From Nocardioides marinus (GTDB lineage Bacteria; Actinomycetota; Actinomycetes; Propionibacteriales; Nocardioidaceae), in the NCBI RefSeq assembly GCF_013408145.1, contig NZ_JACBZI010000001.1, positions 3,052,001-3,116,000 of the forward strand: a stretch of DNA of 64,000 nt, in the 5' to 3' direction. A program made the translations under genes and the position numbers. Each line of letters starts with the position of its first letter. The stretch's first letter is position 1. Positions 1 through 10,563 of the stretch are shown piece after piece. Below the pieces are notes generated by a model. That model worked only from the letters and a program-made list of their open reading frames with translations, did not search any database and was not told where the DNA came from.

Positions 1-41
1 CCTGATGACCCGACGGATGACCGCCACCGAAGGAGCCGACC

Positions 42-1424
42 GTGGCTGACCTGCCCCGCGACGAGGACCTCACCTGCGCCGTGATCGGCGCCGGCCCCAC
101 TGGGCTGGCCGCCCTGCGCACCCTGCAGCGCTACGGCGTCCCGGCGGTCGGCTACGAGCTGGCCGACGACGTCGGCGGGCTGTGGCACATCGACGGGCCG
201 CGCAGCACGATGTACGAGTCGGCGCACCTGATCTCGTCGAAGACCACCACGGCGTACGCCGAGTTCCCGATGCGCGAGGAGGTGGCCGACTACCCCAGCC
301 ACCGGGAGCTGCACGGCTACTTCCGCGACTTCGCCGACACCTTCGGCCTGCGCGAGCAGATCCGCTTCGGCACCGAGGTGACCGCTGTGGAGCCCGACCC
401 CGCTCCAGGGTCGGAGCAGTGGCTGGTGACCAGCACCGGGCCCGACGGCACCCGCACCGAGCGCCACTCCGCCGTGCTGCTGTGCAACGGCACGCTGAGC
501 GAGCCGTCGGTGCCGACGTTCGCCGGCTCCTTCGACGGCGAGCTGATGCACACCAGCGACTACCGCGACGCCGACGTCTTCGCGGGCAAGCGGGTGCTGA
601 TCATCGGCGCCGGCAACTCCGGCTGCGACATCGCCGTCGACGCCGCCCACCGCGCGGCGTCTGTCGACCTGAGCGTGCGCCGCGGCTACTACTTCGTCCC
701 GAAGTACCTCTTCGGCAAGCCCGCCGACACCCTCAACCAGGGCAAGCCGCTGCCCGCGCGGATCAAGCAGGCCGTGGACTCGCGGGTGCTCAAGGCGTTC
801 ACCGGCGACCCGGTGCGCTTCGGGTTCCCGAAGCCGGACTACAAGATCTACGAGTCGCACCCGATCGTGAACACCCTGGTCCTGCACCACATCGGGCACG
901 GCGACGTGACCGTCCGGCCCGACATCGACCGGCTCGACGGCGACGGGGTGCGCTTCGTCGACGGCCAGCGCCACGAGTACGACCTGGTCGTGCTGGCCAC
1001 CGGCTACCGCCTGCACTACCCCTTCGTCGACCGCGAGCTGCTGGCCTGGGACGGCTGGTCGCCGCAGCTGTTCCTCAACATCTTCCCGCCGCGCCGCACC
1101 CCCGCGCAGAGCACGCTCTTCGTGCTCGGGATGCTCGAGGCCAGCGGGATCGGCTGGCAGGGCAGGTACGCCCAGGCCGAGCTCGTGGCGGCGTACCTCC
1201 GCGCGCGGCGCGACGACCCGGCGGCCGCCGCCGAGATGGACCGTCGCATCGCCGGGCCGAAGCCCGACCTCAGCGGCGGGTACCGCTACCTCGCGCTGGA
1301 GCGGATGTCCTACTACGTCAACAAGGACGCCTACAAGGCGTCGCTGGCCGAGCACCTCGCGCTGCTCGACCCGCTCCCCGCCCCCGAGCCGTCGGCTCCC
1401 CGCACCCACGAGGAGGTCCGATGA
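42..1424 (+). CDS. Flavin-containing monooxygenase (FMO-like), 460 aa
   Basis: Predicted FAD- and NADPH-dependent monooxygenase of the FMO class, oxidising a soft nucleophile or a ketone-type substrate. Visible motifs are an N-terminal FAD dinucleotide fold GAGPTG (about residue 17), the FMO fingerprint FDGELMHTSDY (FxGxxxHxxxY, about 164), a second Rossmann motif GAGNSG for NADPH (about 186), and ATGY (about 319). The Tyr at the end of the fingerprint favours FMO over Baeyer-Villiger enzymes, which usually have Trp. The GTG start follows AGGAG at 31-35. The stop overlaps the next start (ATGA), so the gene is coupled to a BASS transporter. Substrate unknown. Confidence 0.88.
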   Translation: MADLPRDEDLTCAVIGAGPTGLAALRTLQRYGVPAVGYELADDVGGLWHIDGPRSTMYESAHLISSKTTTAYAEFPMREEVADYPSHRELHGYFRDFADTFGLREQIRFGTEVTAVEPDPAPGSEQWLVTSTGPDGTRTERHSAVLLCNGTLSEPSVPTFAGSFDGELMHTSDYRDADVFAGKRVLIIGAGNSGCDIAVDAAHRAASVDLSVRRGYYFVPKYLFGKPADTLNQGKPLPARIKQAVDSRVLKAFTGDPVRFGFPKPDYKIYESHPIVNTLVLHHIGHGDVTVRPDIDRLDGDGVRFVDGQRHEYDLVVLATGYRLHYPFVDRELLAWDGWSPQLFLNIFPPRRTPAQSTLFVLGMLEASGIGWQGRYAQAELVAAYLRARRDDPAAAAEMDRRIAGPKPDLSGGYRYLALERMSYYVNKDAYKASLAEHLALLDPLPAPEPSAPRTHEEVR

Positions 1425-2371
1425 TCCCGCTGGCCCTGTTGGTCGGAGCGGACGCGGACGTCGACAGCATCCGGATCGCCTTCGAGGAGGGGTCGCTGAC
1501 GACGCTGAAGATCGTCATCGGCGCGATCCTGCTCGGTGTCGCGCTCGAGACCCGCCCCTCGGACTTCCTCGCCGCCGCCAAGCGCCCCGGGTCGATCGCC
1601 ATCGGGGTCGTCGCGCAGTTCCTGGTGCTCCCGGCCCTGACCTTCGTGCTGACCCTGCTCCTCGACGTGCGCGGCTCGGTGGCCCTCGGCATGATCCTGG
1701 TGGCCTGCTGCCCGCCCGGCAACGTCTCCAACATCCTCACCCACCGCGCCCGCGGCGACGTGGCGCTCTCGGTGTCGATGACCGCGGTCGGCAACGTGCT
1801 GGCCATCGTGGCGATGCCGCTCAACGTCGCGTTCTGGGGCTCGCTGCACCCCACCGGCAAGGAGCTGCTGGAGGACATCTCGCTCGACGCCGTCGACATG
1901 CTGCTCGAGATCGGCACCGTCATCGGCATCCCCTTCGTCGTCGGCATCGCGATCGCGACGAAGTGGCCGCGCTTCGCCGAGCGGGCCGGCAAGGTGGTCG
2001 GCCCCGTCGCGTTCCTCGCCCTCGGTGCCGTGATCGTCGTCGGCGTCGCCGGCAACTGGTCGATCTTCGTGAACTACATCGGCATCGTGCTCGTGGCCGT
2101 GTTCCTCCACGACGCCCTCGCGCTGCTGCTCGGCTACGGCATCGCGCGCGCCACCGGGCTGCCCGAGCGCAGCCGCAAGGCGATGACCTTCGAGGTCGGC
2201 ATCCGCAACTCCGGCCTCGGCCTCGTGCTCGTCTTCGCCTTCTTCGACGGCCTCGGCGGGATGGCGCTGGTCGCCGCCTGGTGGGGCATCTGGGACATCA
2301 TCGCCGGCCTCGCCGTGGCCCAGTGGTGGGGCATGCGGGCCGGACGGCGTACGCCGGAGCCGGTCGCGTGA
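1421..2371 (+). CDS. Bile acid:sodium symporter family (BASS) transporter, 316 aa
   Basis: Integral membrane protein with about nine hydrophobic segments, in the BASS/SBF superfamily whose members move bile acids, organic anions, pantoate or arsenite with sodium or protons. The conserved small-residue segment ACCPPGNVSNILTHRARGD (about residues 97-115) is typical of the family's core crossover helix. The start ATG overlaps the monooxygenase stop and is preceded by GAGGAGG. The stop overlaps the next GTG start (GTGA), so translation of all three genes is coupled. With an FMO and an epimerase in the unit, uptake of an organic acid substrate is plausible, but the substrate cannot be read from the sequence. 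Confidence 0.85.
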   Translation: MIPLALLVGADADVDSIRIAFEEGSLTTLKIVIGAILLGVALETRPSDFLAAAKRPGSIAIGVVAQFLVLPALTFVLTLLLDVRGSVALGMILVACCPPGNVSNILTHRARGDVALSVSMTAVGNVLAIVAMPLNVAFWGSLHPTGKELLEDISLDAVDMLLEIGTVIGIPFVVGIAIATKWPRFAERAGKVVGPVAFLALGAVIVVGVAGNWSIFVNYIGIVLVAVFLHDALALLLGYGIARATGLPERSRKAMTFEVGIRNSGLGLVLVFAFFDGLGGMALVAAWWGIWDIIAGLAVAQWWGMRAGRRTPEPVA

Positions 2372-3336
2372 GCGGCCCCGGCCCGCGCACGGTGCTGGTG
2401 ACCGGCGGCAGCGGCTTCCTCGGTTCCTCGGTCGTGCGCGGCCTCGCCGCCGCCGGCCACCGCGTGGTCAGCGGCGACCTCCGACTGCCCGACTCCCCCG
2501 TCGACGGCGTCGAGCACGTCGTCCTGGACGTCACCGACGCGGCCCTGGTCGACCGGGTCGTCGGCGAGCACGGCACCGAGGTGGTCGTCCACCTCGCCTC
2601 GATCGTCACGCCGGGCAAGGACTCCTCCCGTGCCAAGGAGTACGCCGTCGACGTGGACGGCACCCGGCACGTGCTCGACGCGTGCCTGGCCCACGGGGTG
2701 CAGCGCGTGGTCGTGTCGTCGTCGGGTGCGGCCTACGGGTACCACCCCGACAACGGGGCGGCCCACGACGGCTGGCTGCACGAGGACGACCCGCTGCGCG
2801 GCAACGAGGCGTTCGCCTACAGCCACCACAAGCGACTGGTCGAGGAGATGCTCGCCGACCTGCGCGGGACCCACCCGGAGCTGGAGCAGGTGGTGCTGCG
2901 GATCGGCACGATCCTCGGCAAGAGCGTGGACAACCAGATCACCGCGTTGTTCGAGCGGCCGCGGATGCTGCAGATCCGCGGCTCGGACTCCCCGTTCGTC
3001 TTCATCTGGGACACCGACGTGGTCGCGATCATCGAGCGCGCGGTCACCAGCGAGGCCACCGGTGCCTTCAACGTGGCCGGCACGGGCGCGATGAGCATCC
3101 CGGAGATCGCCGAGTCGCTCGGGAAGCCGGTCCTCGCGCTGCCCGAGGGGCTGCTGCGGGTCGCGCTGGCGGTCGGGAAGCGGCTCGGCCTGACGGCGTA
3201 CGGGCCCGAGCAGACGATCTTCCTCAAGCACCGCCCGGTGCTGGCCAACGACCGGTTGGTCGAGGTCTTCGGCTACCGCCCCTCGAAGACCTCGCGCGAG
3301 GCGTTCGAGGCCTGGCGCACCGCCCGGGGCCTCTGA
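2368..3336 (+). CDS. NAD-dependent epimerase/dehydratase (extended SDR), 322 aa
   Basis: Extended short-chain dehydrogenase acting on a nucleotide sugar or a related substrate. It begins with the NAD motif GGSGFLG (about residue 11) and has the catalytic SSS...YSHHK pair (Ser about 115, Tyr/Lys about 151-155). The length fits the NAD-dependent epimerase family. I chose the GTG at 2368, which overlaps the stop of the transporter, because the Rossmann strand starts directly after it; longer in-frame extensions lie inside the transporter gene. The gene ends before a large palindrome that separates it from the convergent groEL. Exact substrate unknown. Confidence 0.85.
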   Translation: MSGPGPRTVLVTGGSGFLGSSVVRGLAAAGHRVVSGDLRLPDSPVDGVEHVVLDVTDAALVDRVVGEHGTEVVVHLASIVTPGKDSSRAKEYAVDVDGTRHVLDACLAHGVQRVVVSSSGAAYGYHPDNGAAHDGWLHEDDPLRGNEAFAYSHHKRLVEEMLADLRGTHPELEQVVLRIGTILGKSVDNQITALFERPRMLQIRGSDSPFVFIWDTDVVAIIERAVTSEATGAFNVAGTGAMSIPEIAESLGKPVLALPEGLLRVALAVGKRLGLTAYGPEQTIFLKHRPVLANDRLVEVFGYRPSKTSREAFEAWRTARGL

Positions 3337-3343
3337 CGGTTCC

Positions 3344-3393
3344 GGGTCGTGCCCCTGAGCGGGCGCCATGGCGCCCGCTCAGGGGCACGACCC
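3344..3393. terminator. 50-bp perfect palindrome between convergent genes (bidirectional terminator)
   Basis: Two 24-nt arms (3344-3367 and 3370-3393) are exact reverse complements around a central AT, so the whole 50 bp is one perfect palindrome. It starts 8 bp after the epimerase stop and faces the end of groEL. No U-tract follows, which is common in high-GC actinobacterial terminators. Confidence 0.7.
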
Positions 3394-3407
3394 CACACGA
3401 TGCGGAA

Positions 3408-3437
3408 GGGCCCCGGTCGCTCTCGCGACCGGGGCCC
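3408..3437 (-). terminator. GroEL terminator hairpin
   Basis: 13-bp perfect stem GGGCCCCGGTCGC / GCGACCGGGGCCC with a 4-nt loop, ending 29 bp downstream of the groEL stop on the minus strand. No clear U-tract. Confidence 0.65.
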
Positions 3438-3466
3438 TCCTCAGTGGTGCTGTGGAGCGGTGGGAC

Positions 3467-5290
<1,824 letters not shown>

Positions 5291-6148
5291 TCAGGTCCCC
5301 GGCAGCAGCCCAGTGACCACGTCGGCGAAGAGCCCGGCGTTCGCGGGGTGCACGTCGAGGTAGAGACCGGGCTCGATCAGCTCCAGCTCGCTGACCGCCA
5401 ACCGGCCGTCGGCCAGCCGCATCATGTCCACCCGGGCGTAGGGCAGCTCCCGCCCCCGCAGTCGTACGGCGGCAGCGACCGCGGCCGTCGCCAGCTCGGC
5501 GCACTCCGGCTCGACCGGCACCGGCCGCGAGACCCCGCCGAAGTGCTCGTGCACGCGGACCTCGTCGCCGGCCGGCTGCTTGTCGACCTGGCTGACGACC
5601 TCGCCACCGAGCACGAAGACCGACCGCTCCCCCTCCGTGCGCACCGACTCCACCACCGGCTGGACGACCCAGGGGCCGGCGGTGAGGCCCTCGAGTCGCG
5701 GGTCGCGCACCGAGTCGGCCAGCACGACGCCGAGCCCGCCGGCCCCGGTGCGCGGCTTGACCAGCACGGTGCCGAGCTCGTCGATCGCCGCCTGCAGCGT
5801 GGGGACCAGCCCGCGGTCCTCGAGCAGCCGGGTGGGCACGACCGGCACGTCGGCCAGGTCGAGCAGGTAGGACTTGTCGGCGTTCCAGGCGAAGACCTCG
5901 GCGCCGTTGAGGACCGGCACGACCGCCTCGGTGGCGCGCGCCCACTCGAGGAACTCCGGCAGCCGCCGGTGGTAGTCCCAGGTCGAGCGGACGGCCACCA
6001 GGTCGGCGGCCGACCAGTCCACGGCCGGGTCGTCCCAGGCCACCCACCGGGCCGTCACGTCGCGCTCGGCGAAGGCGGAGAGCAGGTGCTCACCGCCGTA
6101 CTCGCCCTCGGGGAGCAGGGACATCGTGGCCAGCAGGACGGTGGGCAT
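5291..6148 (-). CDS. ATP-grasp domain protein, 285 aa
   Basis: Cytosolic ATP-grasp ligase related to RimK/glutathione-synthetase-like proteins, which join a carboxylate to an amine or thiol using ATP. Visible are [14 protein letters not shown] (about residues 148-161, the ATP-binding Lys and glycine-rich loop), WVVQPVVES (about 177-185), ARVDMMRL and [13 protein letters not shown] (about 237-262, Mg-binding acidic residues). The ATG at 6148 follows a TAGCCT box by 6 nt, suggesting a leaderless transcript. It lies 9 bp after the SGNH hydrolase stop. Substrates unknown. Confidence 0.75.
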   Translation of the reverse strand: MPTVLLATMSLLPEGEYGGEHLLSAFAERDVTARWVAWDDPAVDWSAADLVAVRSTWDYHRRLPEFLEWARATEAVVPVLNGAEVFAWNADKSYLLDLADVPVVPTRLLEDRGLVPTLQAAIDELGTVLVKPRTGAGGLGVVLADSVRDPRLEGLTAGPWVVQPVVESVRTEGERSVFVLGGEVVSQVDKQPAGDEVRVHEHFGGVSRPVPVEPECAELATAAVAAAVRLRGRELPYARVDMMRLADGRLAVSELELIEPGLYLDVHPANAGLFADVVTGLLPGT

Positions 6149-6154
6149 GGCAGC

Positions 6155-6160
6155 AGGCTA
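6155..6160 (-). promoter_or_regulatory. -10 box TAGCCT for leaderless ATP-grasp mRNA
   Basis: TAGCCT lies 6 nt upstream of the ATG at 6148. Its TAG is also the stop codon of the SGNH hydrolase gene. Confidence 0.5.
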
Positions 6161-6997
6161 GGAGACCACCGGCGGCAGGTGTCCGAACGGGAGGTCGTCG
6201 TGCTCACCCAGGGCGGCGAGGACCGAGGGCAGCATCGCCTTGGCGGTGCGCTTGTAGCCCAGCGCACTGGGGTGGAAGCGGTCCAGGCTGAACATCTCGT
6301 CGGGGTTGGTGATGAAGAACGGGCCGACCACCTCGGCCAGCGACACCGCGTGCGCGCCCGCGCGCACGGCCGCGGCGGCCTGGGCGGCGGCGAGCTGGCG
6401 GGAAGCGCGGGAGCCGAGCGCCCGGAGCGGCTGCGGCACCGGGCGCAGCGCCCCGAGGTCGGGGCAGGTGCCGACGACGACGGCGGTGCCCCGCTCCCGC
6501 AGCCGCGCGATGGCCTCCTCGAGGTGCTTGACCGAGTCGGCCACCGGCACCCGGTGGGTGACGTCGTTGCCGCCGACCACGACGACCGCGACGTCGGCGG
6601 CGTAGTCGGCAGGCAGTGCGTCGATCTGGCCGGCCAGCATCGAGGACTCCGAGCCGACCACGGCCCCCGTGCGCAGCCGCACCGAGCGGTGCAGGGTCGT
6701 GGCCAGCGCCTTGCTCAGCCGGCCCCCGAGGGTCTCCTTGCGGATGTCCGCACCGAGCCCCGCGGCGATCGAGTCGCCGAGCAGCAGCAGGTCGACGGGG
6801 TTCCCGTACGACGGCTTCCAGACCCGGTCCGCGTGCGGGGCCTCCTCCCCCAACGGCTTGCCGATGACCCGCCGCGCCGCCTCGGCCTGGCGGTGCAGCA
6901 GCTCGCGGGCGGCGTACCCCAGCCCGCCACCGGCCGCGCCCACGGCTCCCGCGACGGCGGCCACGGCGAGGAGTCGTCCCCGGGCAGATCTGTCCAT
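6158..6997 (-). CDS. SGNH/GDSL-family hydrolase with N-terminal membrane anchor, 279 aa
   Basis: Predicted esterase/lipase of the SGNH fold, probably outside the membrane. Residues about 8-30 form a hydrophobic Ala/Gly-rich signal or anchor segment. Block I is LLLGDSIAAGLG (Ser about 75), block III is VVGGND (about 122), and block V is DRFHPSALGY (Asp/His about 239-242), so the catalytic Ser-Asp-His set is complete. I prefer the ATG at 6997, which puts a positively charged MDRSARGR before the hydrophobic segment; a GTG at 7048 would add 17 residues. Neither has a good ribosome site, so the start is uncertain. The natural substrate is unknown. Confidence 0.78.
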   Translation of the reverse strand: MDRSARGRLLAVAAVAGAVGAAGGGLGYAARELLHRQAEAARRVIGKPLGEEAPHADRVWKPSYGNPVDLLLLGDSIAAGLGADIRKETLGGRLSKALATTLHRSVRLRTGAVVGSESSMLAGQIDALPADYAADVAVVVVGGNDVTHRVPVADSVKHLEEAIARLRERGTAVVVGTCPDLGALRPVPQPLRALGSRASRQLAAAQAAAAVRAGAHAVSLAEVVGPFFITNPDEMFSLDRFHPSALGYKRTAKAMLPSVLAALGEHDDLPFGHLPPVVS

Positions 6998-7122
6998 GCC
7001 GACATGGCTACCGCGGGCACCTGAACGACAGGCGAGGAGAAAGTTCACCGCACGTGTCGATCGGGGCCCCGCACGCCCGTCATCTCGGTGACAGACTCAC
7101 CCCACCACCGAAGGGACCCACC

Positions 7123-7497
7123 ATGAGCACGAGCACCGAGTACGCCGTCCTGATCGTCGGCGACGAGGCGAGCTACCAGACCGCCACCCCCGAGGAGCAC
7201 GCCGAGGTGATGCAGCGGCACATGGAGTTCGCCCGGCTGCTGGCCGAGCGCGGGCACACCGTGACCGCCGGGGCGGAGCTCACCGCCTCCACGACCGCCC
7301 GTGTGCTGCGGGACACCGGTGCCGGGCACACCGTCACCGACGGCCCCTTCGCCGAGGGGGCCGAGCAGCTCGGCGGCTTCTACACCGTCCGCACGAGCGA
7401 CCTCGACGACCTCGTCGAGGTCTGCAAGGTGCTCGCGGTCGGGGGCGACACCATCGAGATCCGCGCCTGCGTGGACCACAGCGGCGGCGAGTCCTGA
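7123..7497 (+). CDS. DGPF-domain (YCII superfamily) protein, 124 aa
   Basis: Small alpha/beta protein of the DGPF/YCII-related family. It has the diagnostic TDGPFAEGAEQLGGFY motif (about residues 67-82). Proteins of this kind are the standard genetic partner of ECF42 sigma factors, and the next gene is exactly that. The biochemical role of DGPF proteins is not established. The ATG at 7123 follows GAAGGGACC. Its TGA overlaps the proposed CTG start of the sigma gene, implying translational coupling. Confidence 0.9.
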   Translation: MSTSTEYAVLIVGDEASYQTATPEEHAEVMQRHMEFARLLAERGHTVTAGAELTASTTARVLRDTGAGHTVTDGPFAEGAEQLGGFYTVRTSDLDDLVEVCKVLAVGGDTIEIRACVDHSGGES

Positions 7498-8735
7498 CCG
7501 AGCCCGACCCGCACGCGGCGCTGGCGGCCGCCGTCACCGAGGACTGGGGGCGGCTGCTGGCGCTGCTGGTCGCACAGTTCCGCCGGCTCGACCTGGCCGA
7601 GGACGGCCTCGGCGACGCCGTCGAGGCGGCGGCGCGCACCTGGCCGGCGACCGGGGTGCCGAGCGTCCCCGCCGCCTGGCTGCTGACCACCGCCCGCCGC
7701 CGCGTCGTGGACCGGCTGCGCTCGGAGGACGTGCTCTCCCGACGGCTGCCCGAGCTGGCGGTCGACCGCGCCCTGACCGAGGAGGTGACGCAGATGGACC
7801 CGGCCCAGTGGGTCCACGGCGAGGTCGCCGACGAGCGGCTGCGCCTGGTGCTGCTGTGCGCCCACCCCTCGCTGGCCCGCGAGCACGCGGCGGCCCTGAC
7901 GCTGCGGCTGGTGCTCGGCGTGCCGACCGAGGAGATCGCGCGGCTCTTCCTGGTGCCCACCCCCACGATGGCCGCCCGGCTGACCCGGGCGCGCAAGCGC
8001 CTCTCCGACGCCTCCTTCGACGTGCCCACCGGGGCCGAGCTCGAGGAGCGGGTGGCCGTGGTCGCCGAGGTGGCCTACCTCGCCTTCACCGCGGGGTACG
8101 CGCCCGGCTCCGGTGCCGACGTGCTGCGCGCCGACGTGGCCGCCGAGGCGATCCGGCTGGTGTGCGTGCTCCGCGACGCGCTGCCGACGTCGTACGCCGG
8201 CAGGTCGGAGCTCGACGCACTGCTGGCGCTCGTGCTGCTGCAGCACTCGCGCCGGCACGCGCGGGTCTCCGCGGCCGGGACGCTGGTGCTGCTGCCCGAC
8301 CAGGACCGCTCCCGGTGGGACCGGGCGGCGATCGACGAGGCGCTGGACCTGCTCTCGCCCTGGGTCCACGCCCCGCCCGCGCCGTACCTCCTCCAGGCGC
8401 TGGTCGCCGCCGAGCACGCCCTCGCGGCCACGCCGGCCCAGACCGCCTGGCCACGCATCGTGGGGCACTACGACGCGCTGCTCGGGCTCACCGACTCCCC
8501 CGTCGTGCGGCTGCACCGCGCGGTCGCCGTGGCCGAGGCGAAGGGACCCGAGGCCGGCCTCGACGCCCTGGCCGGGGTGGTGCTGCCCGGGCACCGGCTG
8601 CCGAGCGTCCGCGCCGCGCTGCTGGCCCGGCTGGGGCGCACCGACGCCGCGCGCGACGCCTTCGAGGAGGCCCTGGCACTGTGCGGCAACGCCGCGGAGG
8701 CCGAGCACCTCGCGGGGCGGCTGGCCGACCTGTGA
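7494..8735 (+). CDS. ECF42-type RNA polymerase sigma factor with TPR-like C-terminal extension, 413 aa
   Basis: Extracytoplasmic-function sigma factor. Region 2 is near residues 15-80 (DWGRLLALLVAQFRRLDLAE; AAWLLTTARRRVVDRLR) and the region 4 helix-turn-helix near 130-165 (LRLVLGVPTEEIARLFL, then MAARLTRARKRL). A long C-terminal extension of about 230 residues is rich in helical Ala/Leu pairs, as in ECF42 proteins, where it is needed for activity. No ATG, GTG or TTG codon in this frame precedes region 2. The first sensible start is CTG at 7494, reading (M)TEPDPHAALAAAV and overlapping the DGPF stop as CTGA. Starting at the GTG at 7656 would delete region 2.1. There is no anti-sigma gene. Confidence 0.85.
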   Translation: MTEPDPHAALAAAVTEDWGRLLALLVAQFRRLDLAEDGLGDAVEAAARTWPATGVPSVPAAWLLTTARRRVVDRLRSEDVLSRRLPELAVDRALTEEVTQMDPAQWVHGEVADERLRLVLLCAHPSLAREHAAALTLRLVLGVPTEEIARLFLVPTPTMAARLTRARKRLSDASFDVPTGAELEERVAVVAEVAYLAFTAGYAPGSGADVLRADVAAEAIRLVCVLRDALPTSYAGRSELDALLALVLLQHSRRHARVSAAGTLVLLPDQDRSRWDRAAIDEALDLLSPWVHAPPAPYLLQALVAAEHALAATPAQTAWPRIVGHYDALLGLTDSPVVRLHRAVAVAEAKGPEAGLDALAGVVLPGHRLPSVRAALLARLGRTDAARDAFEEALALCGNAAEAEHLAGRLADL

Positions 8736-8800
8736 TCCTGGGGACGGAGGTCCCCGAGATCTGAGTACGTCGACTCACGCCCGACGCCGCGGCGCGGCCC

Positions 8801-8806
8801 CATGCT
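8801..8806 (+). promoter_or_regulatory. Candidate -10 box CATGCT before the DUF2157 gene
   Basis: CATGCT stands 6 nt before the ATG at 8813, the spacing seen for many starts in this window, though it lacks the consensus first T. Confidence 0.3.
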
Positions 8807-8812
8807 GAGGGC

Positions 8813-9964
8813 ATGACCACCACCACGCCCGCCCGGCTCTCCTGGTTGACCGGCGAGGTCCGCTCCTGGCAGGCCGCCGGCCTGATCGGCGAGGACCAGG
8901 CCGACACGATCCTCGCGGGGTACTCCGCGGGTCACCGGCTCTCGCTCGTCCGCCTCCTGCTCGCCGTGGGCGCCTGCTTCGTCGGCATCGGCGTGCTGTG
9001 GCTGGTCGCGGCCAACCTGGAGTCGCTCTCGCCCTCCGCCCGGGTCCTGCTGGTGGGCGCGGTGTGGCTCGCTGCCCTGGTGGGCGGCGAGGTCCTGCAC
9101 GCCCGGTCCGCCCCCACGCCGGTGGTCGGGGCCGCACGGCTGCTCGCGGCGCTGCTCATCGGCGCCCTGGTCCTCCAGGCCGCGCAGAGCCTGCAGGTGC
9201 CGGCGTACGAGCCCTTCCTCATCGGCTGCTGGGCCGCGGCGGCACTGGTGCACGCCTACGTCGTGCGGGCCGTCGCGCCGCTGGTCGTCGGTGTCGTCGC
9301 CGGCACCGGGTACACGCTGTGGGCCGTCCTCGGCAGTGCACCGTCCGGGCTCGCACTGGGCCTCACCCTCGCCGCGGTGGGTCTCGCGGCCACTGCGCTG
9401 GCGGCGGTGCACGACACGGGGAGCCCGGGCTTCGCGCGGGTCTGGCGGCTGTCCGGCACCGGCCTGCTGCTGCTTTCGCTGGTCGTCGCCGCGGTCCCCG
9501 GCCTCGACCTCGGCGCCGACCCGCTGCCGCTCGACCTGGTCGTCGGGCTGGTCGCGACGGCCCTGCTCGTGGGGGCGGGGCTGCTGGTCGGCGACCGGCT
9601 CGCCCGGGCCGAGCTGGCCGGCGGCACCCTCGCGGTCGCCCTGGGCGCGGGCCTGGTCGTCTGGCAGGTCGGGGAGTACGCCGCCAGCGACCCGACCGCC
9701 ACCGACGTCGTGCGCGCGATCGCCGGTCTGGCCGTGTGCGCGACCGCCGCGGTGGCCGTGGCCGTGGTCGGCACCTGGCGGGAGTCGACGGCTCTGGTCG
9801 CGCTCGCCACGCTCGCCCTCGTCACCACCACGGCGCTGCAGGCCTTCACCGTCTTCGCCCCGGTCCTCACCGGCGCCTGGCTGTTCCTGCTGCTCGGCGC
9901 CCTGCTGGTGGGCGTCGGTCTCGGCTTCGACCGGTTGCGCCGCCAGGTCGCCACCGCCCTCTGA
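8813..9964 (+). CDS. DUF2157 polytopic membrane protein, 383 aa
   Basis: Membrane protein of the DUF2157 family: a short N-terminal helical cytoplasmic domain (residues 1-45, LSWLTGEVRSWQAAGLIGED) followed by about ten hydrophobic segments that fill the rest. The function of the family is unknown; it is often paired with a GDYxxLxY-type protein, as here (26 bp downstream). Such pairs are inferred to act in envelope processes, but nothing here identifies a substrate. The gene lacks a Shine-Dalgarno site and may be leaderless. Confidence 0.8.
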   Translation: MTTTTPARLSWLTGEVRSWQAAGLIGEDQADTILAGYSAGHRLSLVRLLLAVGACFVGIGVLWLVAANLESLSPSARVLLVGAVWLAALVGGEVLHARSAPTPVVGAARLLAALLIGALVLQAAQSLQVPAYEPFLIGCWAAAALVHAYVVRAVAPLVVGVVAGTGYTLWAVLGSAPSGLALGLTLAAVGLAATALAAVHDTGSPGFARVWRLSGTGLLLLSLVVAAVPGLDLGADPLPLDLVVGLVATALLVGAGLLVGDRLARAELAGGTLAVALGAGLVVWQVGEYAASDPTATDVVRAIAGLAVCATAAVAVAVVGTWRESTALVALATLALVTTTALQAFTVFAPVLTGAWLFLLLGALLVGVGLGFDRLRRQVATAL

Positions 9965-9990
9965 CCCCTTCCGACCTCCAGGAGCCCCCG

Positions 9991-10464
9991 ATGCGACTGC
10001 TCTCCCGCACCCCCGTCCGCCTCGCCGTCGTCGCGCTCGCCCAGCTGCTGGTGGTCGGGGTCGCCGTCGCCCCGCGCCTCTCGGCCTGGGCGACCGGGGA
10101 GGAGTACCTGCTGGAGGTCACCGGCTACGACCCCCACGACCCCTTCCGCGGCGCCTACGCCTCGCTGGCCTACCCCGGGCTGCCGTCGGGCCGCAGGGTC
10201 CCCGACGGGGCGGCCTACCTGCCCCTCGTCCGTGACGGCGAGGTGTGGGTCGCCGACCGGGTGCTCACCGAGCGGCCGGCCGAAGGCCCCTACCTGGCCT
10301 GCAAGGGCGACGGGTGGGGCCTGGACTGCGGGATCGGCTCGTGGTTCGCCCACGACGAGGAGGCGCTCGCCGTCGAGGACGCACTGCGTTCAGGCAGCGG
10401 GATGGCCGTGGTCAGGGTCGACTCCCGCGGCCACGCGGCCCTGGTCGACCTGCGACTCCCCTGA
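9991..10464 (+). CDS. GDYxxLxY-motif exported or membrane-anchored protein, 157 aa
   Basis: One N-terminal hydrophobic segment (about residues 10-30) then an extracytoplasmic domain containing DPFRGAYASLAY (about 47-58), which is the GDYxxLxY motif with Ala in place of Asp. It is the usual partner of DUF2157 membrane proteins. Two Cys residues (about 98 and 108) could form a disulfide outside the cell. The ATG at 9991 follows CAGGAG. The function is unknown, and the pair probably forms an operon with the preceding gene. Confidence 0.72.
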   Translation: MRLLSRTPVRLAVVALAQLLVVGVAVAPRLSAWATGEEYLLEVTGYDPHDPFRGAYASLAYPGLPSGRRVPDGAAYLPLVRDGEVWVADRVLTERPAEGPYLACKGDGWGLDCGIGSWFAHDEEALAVEDALRSGSGMAVVRVDSRGHAALVDLRLP

Positions 10465-10477
10465 CCGACCCCCAGCC

Positions 10478-10563
10478 CACGCCGAGCCGGCGCATCAATA
10501 CGCCGGTTCGACCCACCACGCACGCCGAGCCGGCGCATCAATACGCCGGTTCGACCCACCACG
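10478..10563. repeat. 43-bp palindromic repeat, two tandem copies
   Basis: Two copies of a 43-bp unit (10478-10520, 10521-10563) containing the imperfect hairpin GAGCCGGCG-catcaata-CGCCGGTTC. The same unit occurs in the opposite orientation at 49324-49442. Confidence 0.85.
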
